From Chitinophagaceae bacterium (GTDB lineage: Bacteria; Bacteroidota; Bacteroidia; Chitinophagales; Chitinophagaceae): a DNA stretch of 64,000 nucleotides. Position 1 is the first letter of the stretch, and each line of letters opens with the position of its first letter. Positions 60,717 through 64,000 of the stretch are shown one piece after another. The position numbers and the translations under genes are program-made. The DNA lies in contig JAHBTJ010000001.1 of the NCBI GenBank assembly GCA_019638595.1, positions 430,366 through 494,365 on the forward strand. The letters run 5' to 3'. The notes beneath the pieces are model-generated. The model worked only from the letters and a program-made list of their open reading frames with translations, did no database searches and was not told where the DNA came from.

Positions 60717-61997
60717 GTGAACAACCATTATCTTTCTGCCGGGGAAGCAGTGAAAGTTATAAAACCGGGAGACCGTGTATTCCTGCATGGCAGCGCTGCT
60801 ACGCCGGTGCACCTGGTAAAAGCCCTGCAAAACAGGCATGCCGAACTGCGCGATGTGGAACTGGTAAGCATTACCAACCTCGGCCCTCTTGATTTTAATA
60901 ATCCTGATTACAGGAAAAGCTTTTTCTTTAACTCCCTGTTCGTATCGGCCAATACCCGCGCGGTTGCCAACAGCGAGGCGGGAGATTATGTACCTGTCTT
61001 CCTGAGCCAGATACCACAATTGTTCAGGAGGTCTATACTGCCTATTGATGTAGCGCTGATACAGGTATCGCCGCCCGATAAGCATGGCTATTGTTCCCTG
61101 GGAACATCGGTAGATATAGCTGTGGCCGCCGTAGAAACAGCCGGGCATGTAATAGCGCAGGTGAACCCGGCCATGCCGCGCACCCTGGGCGATGGTATTG
61201 TGCATATAAACAAAATACACGCGCTGGTAGAGCACCAGGCAGAGCTGCCCGAAATGAATTATTCATCCGGCGCTACAGAGATCAGCGAAAAGATAGGATA
61301 CAATGTGGCTTCGCTTATTGAAGATGGCGCTACCTTACAAATGGGTATCGGTACTATTCCCGACCAGGTATTGAAAAACCTCGGCAACCACAAAAACCTG
61401 GGACTGCACACCGAAATGTTTTCCGACGGCATTATTCCCCTGCTTGAAAAAGGAGTGATAAATAACAACTGCAAAAAGTTAAACCCCGGGCTTTCGGTTA
61501 CCAGCTTCCTGCTGGGCACCCGCAGGCTGTATGATTTTGTAGACAACAATCCGTCTATCCTGGTAATGGATATTGAATATGTGAACGACACCAGCGTTAT
61601 CAGGCAAAATGCAAAAGCTACCGCTATTAACAGCGCCATTGAAATTGATCTTACAGGGCAGGTGTGCGCAGATTCCATAGGCACTTATCAATATTCGGGA
61701 ATTGGCGGGCAAATGGACTTTATGCGCGGCGCCTCCCTGTCGGAAGGCGGTAAACCTATTATCGCCATGCCTTCCGTTACATCCAAAGGGATATCGCGCA
61801 TTGTTCCTTTTTTAAAAGAAGGCGCCGGCGTGGTTACTACCCGCGGGCATATACACTGGGTGGTAACAGAATATGGCATTGTTAACCTGTTTGGAAAAAA
61901 TCTCCGGCAAAGAGCTAAAGCGCTTATCAGCATCGCGCATCCCGATCACCGCGAAGCGCTTGAAAAAGCCATGCGCGACAGGTTTCATACAAGCTGA
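60717..61997 (+). CDS. acetyl-CoA hydrolase/CoA-transferase family (4-hydroxybutyrate CoA-transferase-like)
   Basis: 426 residues. Starts at GTG (no ATG is available before NNHYLSAGEA), 11 bases after the SDR stop. Family features: GDRVFLHGSAATPVHLVKAL, DVALIQVSPPDKHGYCSLGT, the catalytic zone TLQMGIGTIPDQVLKNLGNH with LGLHTEMFSDGIIPLLEKG, and the C-terminal FSGIGGQMDFMRGA-like segment (here YSGIGGQMDFMRGA) with TTRGHIHWVVTEYGIVNLFG. Enzymes of this group move CoA between acetate and acyl groups such as 4-hydroxybutyrate or succinate, or hydrolyse acetyl-CoA. Substrate not certain. With the SDR it suggests an anaerobic or low-oxygen carboxylate or alcohol pathway. Confidence 0.88.
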   Translation: MNNHYLSAGEAVKVIKPGDRVFLHGSAATPVHLVKALQNRHAELRDVELVSITNLGPLDFNNPDYRKSFFFNSLFVSANTRAVANSEAGDYVPVFLSQIPQLFRRSILPIDVALIQVSPPDKHGYCSLGTSVDIAVAAVETAGHVIAQVNPAMPRTLGDGIVHINKIHALVEHQAELPEMNYSSGATEISEKIGYNVASLIEDGATLQMGIGTIPDQVLKNLGNHKNLGLHTEMFSDGIIPLLEKGVINNNCKKLNPGLSVTSFLLGTRRLYDFVDNNPSILVMDIEYVNDTSVIRQNAKATAINSAIEIDLTGQVCADSIGTYQYSGIGGQMDFMRGASLSEGGKPIIAMPSVTSKGISRIVPFLKEGAGVVTTRGHIHWVVTEYGIVNLFGKNLRQRAKALISIAHPDHREALEKAMRDRFHTS

Positions 61998-62011
61998 TAC
62001 TTTTTCAGCGC

Positions 62012-62077
62012 TTGATATTGTTCAGCAAGTATGTTGACAGTGATCATAGTAATTCATCATACTCAATTATAATTTTG
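62012..62077 (+). promoter_or_regulatory. PNPOx-gene promoter: two full CRP/FNR-type sites 22 bp apart plus -7 box
   Basis: Distal TTGATATTGTTCAG (62012-62025), proximal TTGACAGTGATCAT (62034-62047), both TGA-N6-TCA, centres 22 bp apart. -7 box TAATTTTG (62070-62077) ends 36.5 bp from the proximal centre and only four bases before the ATG, predicting a leaderless mRNA with sites at about -41.5 and -63.5. Confidence 0.65.
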
Positions 62078-62081
62078 GATC

Positions 62082-62555
62082 ATGGTAGGAAATTTAACAG
62101 ATATTCAAATAGACGAGCTGCTGTCGAGGCTGGTTGTAGGTCGTATTGGCTGCAGCATTCATGATATGATCTATGTAGTGCCCATCAGCTACGTGTATAA
62201 CGGCAACAGCATTTACGCTCATACCGGGGAAGGTTTAAAGATTGAAGCGATGCGCTCCAACCCGAACGTATGCTTTGAAATAGATGACCATACAGACATG
62301 GCCAACTGGCAAAGTGTTATAGCCTGGGGTAAATTTGAGGAGATCACCGACCCCGCAGACAGGAGCGCGGCTATACAGCTTTTATTACAGCGTAAGCTGC
62401 CCGTACCTTCCAGCAGCACAACACACCTGGGAAAAGAATGGCCTTTTTCTACTGAAGACCTGGACAAAATTGAAGGGATTGTATTCAGGATAGTGCTGGA
62501 TACCAAAACCGGCAAGTACGAAAGCTATAGCAATGCCCCCAAGCTGAACGGCTGA
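62082..62555 (+). CDS. pyridoxamine 5'-phosphate oxidase-fold flavoprotein
   Basis: 157 residues of the FMN-binding split-barrel (PNPOx-like) group: LTDIQIDELLSRLVVGRIGC, SIHDMIYVVPISYVYNGNSI, YAHTGEGLKIEAMRSNPNVC, FEIDDHTDMANWQSVIAWGK. These proteins usually reduce small compounds or act as FMN/F420 or haem-binding redox proteins; nitroimidazole-resistance relatives share this layout. The predicted start at 62082 fits the N-terminal conserved LTDIQIDELL and the near-zero leader. The promoter has the clearest tandem CRP/FNR-type sites, so it belongs with the low-oxygen set. A hairpin terminator follows. Confidence 0.85.
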   Translation: MVGNLTDIQIDELLSRLVVGRIGCSIHDMIYVVPISYVYNGNSIYAHTGEGLKIEAMRSNPNVCFEIDDHTDMANWQSVIAWGKFEEITDPADRSAAIQLLLQRKLPVPSSSTTHLGKEWPFSTEDLDKIEGIVFRIVLDTKTGKYESYSNAPKLNG

Positions 62556-62599
62556 TAAAAGGGGAAGCAGCTTCTGCAACCGATACAGCAATTTTTAAT

Positions 62600-62639
62600 G
62601 AATAGCAACCGGTATGGCCGGCTGTTCATTTGTTTTTTT
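62600..62639 (+). terminator. terminator after the PNPOx gene
   Basis: GAATAG (62600-62605) pairs with CTGTTC (62622-62627, one G-U), and the inner CCGG stretches also pair; a T-rich run (62632-62639) follows on the plus strand. The convergent small membrane gene ends within the structure. Confidence 0.55.
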
Positions 62640-62817
62640 GCCACTGCCCCACTCTCCGGAAAACATAATAGCCGAAGCAAAACAACAAAACGGTAAAGGA
62701 AAGCAGTACCAGTGCCAGGTCGTGCCGCTGCACGGTGCTTTTAAACAGCTTTATAAAAAAAAGCACCAGCAAACTTATGGATAAACCAGCCAGGAAAGAC
62801 AAAATGTATTTTGACAT
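62626..62817 (-). CDS. small two-TM membrane protein
   Basis: 63 residues: TM1 ILSFLAGLSISLLVLFFIKL, a polar turn FKSTVQRHDL, TM2 ALVLLSFTVLLFCFGYYVFR, basic C-terminus RVGQWQKNK. No recognised family. Short genes of this type are common in Bacteroidota envelopes. Its place next to the redox genes may be chance. Convergent with the PNPOx gene. Confidence 0.55.
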   Translation of the reverse strand: MSKYILSFLAGLSISLLVLFFIKLFKSTVQRHDLALVLLSFTVLLFCFGYYVFRRVGQWQKNK

Positions 62818-62976
62818 GAGGTTCGATCAAAATGTGAACGATGATATCAGGTGCTTAAAACGTTTGGTATGAATATTTTATTATAGTGCTTACTTAAAAA
62901 ATAGCAACCGCCCGGTTACCGGTAGCCGCGCATATTAAGTGAAAAGTTTTACTTCCGGATCATAAACTACAGGCTC

Positions 62977-63891
62977 TTACCGCATTATAATATCGCGGCG
63001 ACTGATGCTGAACCCGCTGAAGCAACCTGTTACATTTTCGCCATCTATTGTATTAAGCACAGTTACCGGAGTTGAAAAAGGGCCATCATTGTTACGGGCT
63101 TTATTAAAGCTGTCCCAGAAATTATATACATCCCTGGTAACGCTGGCCATATAATAATTAACTGTATCGCCAATTTCAAAACCATGCGATTGGGTAAGCC
63201 GTATGTATTCTCCATTGGTTAGGTCATCCGTACCATTTCCACGTCGGCTGGCGCCTAAACCTCCCCACCCAAAACTGCCCCTGTTGTCTTTAAACTGCCA
63301 ATAAAACAATTGTACGTTCCCCAATGTATCAGGATCCTTGTAATGAATGGTCACCCTGGCTTTTTCCTTGCCGTCGTTGTCATCTGTAAAATAATAGCCG
63401 CTGGTAAGACTGTCTATAGGAACCACGGGTAGCAGCGGAGCGACGGCTGAATACTTTTTACTGTCTGTTTCAATTTCAAGTAGGTAATATTTTCCAGGTA
63501 TTCCTTTCAACGCATGTGCCGGATCGTTCAGTAAGCGAGGATCGAAGTAAACGCCCTTGCGGAAGTTTTCGGGTATTTGAGGAAGATCCGCTTCCATGAG
63601 CTGAACTTTCGATACCGCATCCCATTCATACGTATCATCTGCCTTCAACTCACCTTCGGTTACAGTAACCACTGCATCCCTCACTGCAGCGCTCTGAAAA
63701 TCCGGGGCATAATAGTCCAGGCTTTTGCTCAGCACCACATAATTATAGGCCTGCATTTCATTATTAATATAGCCTTCCACTACCAGTTGGGGCTCTCCGG
63801 ATTTTATGTCAATATCAAAATCACGTTCGCACGCAACCAATATCATTACAAAAGCAACCAGTAATTTTCGCGTTATAAAACTTCTTTTCAT
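62977..63891 (-). CDS. DUF4249 lipoprotein, partner of a TonB receptor
   Basis: 304 residues. Lipoprotein signal (KLLVAFVMILVAC) with CERDFDIDI after the lipid Cys. The body is the DUF4249 pattern: EPQLVVEGYINNEMQAYNYV, LSKSLDYYAPDFQSAAVRDA, VVTVTEGE, KGIPGKYYLLEIETDSKKYS and a final GCFSGFSISRRDIIMR. DUF4249 genes nearly always follow a TonB receptor gene in Bacteroidota; here the receptor's end lies three bases upstream (63895). Role presumed: outer-membrane partner in uptake of an unknown ligand. Confidence 0.85.
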   Translation of the reverse strand: MKRSFITRKLLVAFVMILVACERDFDIDIKSGEPQLVVEGYINNEMQAYNYVVLSKSLDYYAPDFQSAAVRDAVVTVTEGELKADDTYEWDAVSKVQLMEADLPQIPENFRKGVYFDPRLLNDPAHALKGIPGKYYLLEIETDSKKYSAVAPLLPVVPIDSLTSGYYFTDDNDGKEKARVTIHYKDPDTLGNVQLFYWQFKDNRGSFGWGGLGASRRGNGTDDLTNGEYIRLTQSHGFEIGDTVNYYMASVTRDVYNFWDSFNKARNNDGPFSTPVTVLNTIDGENVTGCFSGFSISRRDIIMR

Positions 63892-63894
63892 CCG

Positions 63895-64000
63895 TCAAAA
63901 TGTAAAGTTCCAGGTTACTGAAGGTATTACCGGGAACATGTAAACTTTTTTTCCTTTGATCATTTGCTCATCATTGTCAACATCCAGGTAAATAAAATAA
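63895..64000 (-). CDS. C-terminal end of a TonB-dependent receptor (5' part outside window)
   Basis: The last 34 codons, ending IKGKKVYMFPVIPSVTWNFT then F and TGA. The terminal aromatic residue and alternating hydrophobic pattern fit the last barrel strand of a TonB receptor. The distance of three bases to the DUF4249 start indicates one operon. The rest of the gene lies beyond base 64000. Confidence 0.75.
   Translation of the reverse strand, partial: YFIYLDVDNDEQMIKGKKVYMFPVIPSVTWNFTF

Noticed and set aside
3361-62077. Matching -33 TTTG elements for the TAnnTTTG boxes
   Set aside because: TTTG was not found at a consistent distance upstream, so only the -7 boxes are reported.
1-64000. tRNA, rRNA, tmRNA or phage genes
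   Set aside because: No cloverleaf or conserved rRNA sequence and no capsid, terminase or integrase gene was seen on reading both strands.

Overview
The window looks like chromosomal DNA of a Bacteroidota species, most likely a Chitinophagaceae-type soil or water bacterium. The evidence is SusC/SusD pairs, RagB lipoproteins, TonB receptors with CarboxypepD-like plugs, DUF4249, DUF4374 and DUF4198 partners, a fused CcoN-CcoO oxidase, weak Shine-Dalgarno sequences, and many TAnnTTTG -7 boxes just before start codons. No rRNA, tRNA, prophage or CRISPR array was seen.

Layout. 1-15970 is mostly housekeeping and membrane functions: an outer-membrane beta-barrel (cut by the window edge), proline dehydrogenase, dipeptide epimerase, acyl-CoA thioesterase, PlsC-type acyltransferase, SIMPL protein, a glycine-zipper protein, a sugar-phosphate phosphatase, an FtsX-type permease, a MATE exporter, MalQ and a membrane-attached MutS-like ATPase. 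A 603-bp MITE-like element (16009-16611) fills the next convergent gap. 16618-19840 carries a secreted GH31 glycosidase and a ROK sugar kinase. 20010-25771 is a metal/siderophore uptake locus resembling XusCAB (PepSY membrane protein, TonB receptor, DUF4374 lipoprotein) with an added DUF4198 protein. 27389-30473 is an AT-rich accessory stretch with a small lipoprotein, a PIN/HTH toxin-antitoxin pair, palindromic repeats and a remnant of a sialate O-acetylesterase.

30474-43844 is a complete sialic acid utilisation locus. A divergent GntR regulator faces nanO(SusC)-nanU(SusD)-esterase-nanA-nanM-nanT-nanH-nanE, all on the minus strand. Together these release, import, epimerise and cleave sialic acid and convert ManNAc to GlcNAc.

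47341-62555 is a respiratory and redox region: Ric (YtfE/ScdA) iron-sulfur repair protein, a FixL-like PAS histidine kinase, the cbb3 oxidase operon (ccoS, ccoNO, ccoQ, ccoP, ccoG, fixH, TauE-like), the copper ATPase FixI/CcoI, a receiver-CRP fusion regulator, an SDR dehydrogenase with a CoA-transferase, and a PNPOx-fold flavoprotein. The strongest new observation is here. Five promoters (ric, ccoS, the receiver-CRP gene, the SDR gene, the PNPOx gene) each carry two CRP/FNR-type sites (core TGA-N6-TCA, complete or degenerate) whose centres are exactly 22 bp apart. The proximal centre lies 35.5-36.5 bp before the end of a TAnnTTTG-like -7 box, which predicts -41.5 and -63.5 placement. The receiver-CRP protein, whose own gene has the best pair, is the natural candidate to bind them.

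Four intergenic gaps hold a dispersed modular word repeat built from short units in conserved order and in both orientations, one copy lying inside the cbb3 operon.
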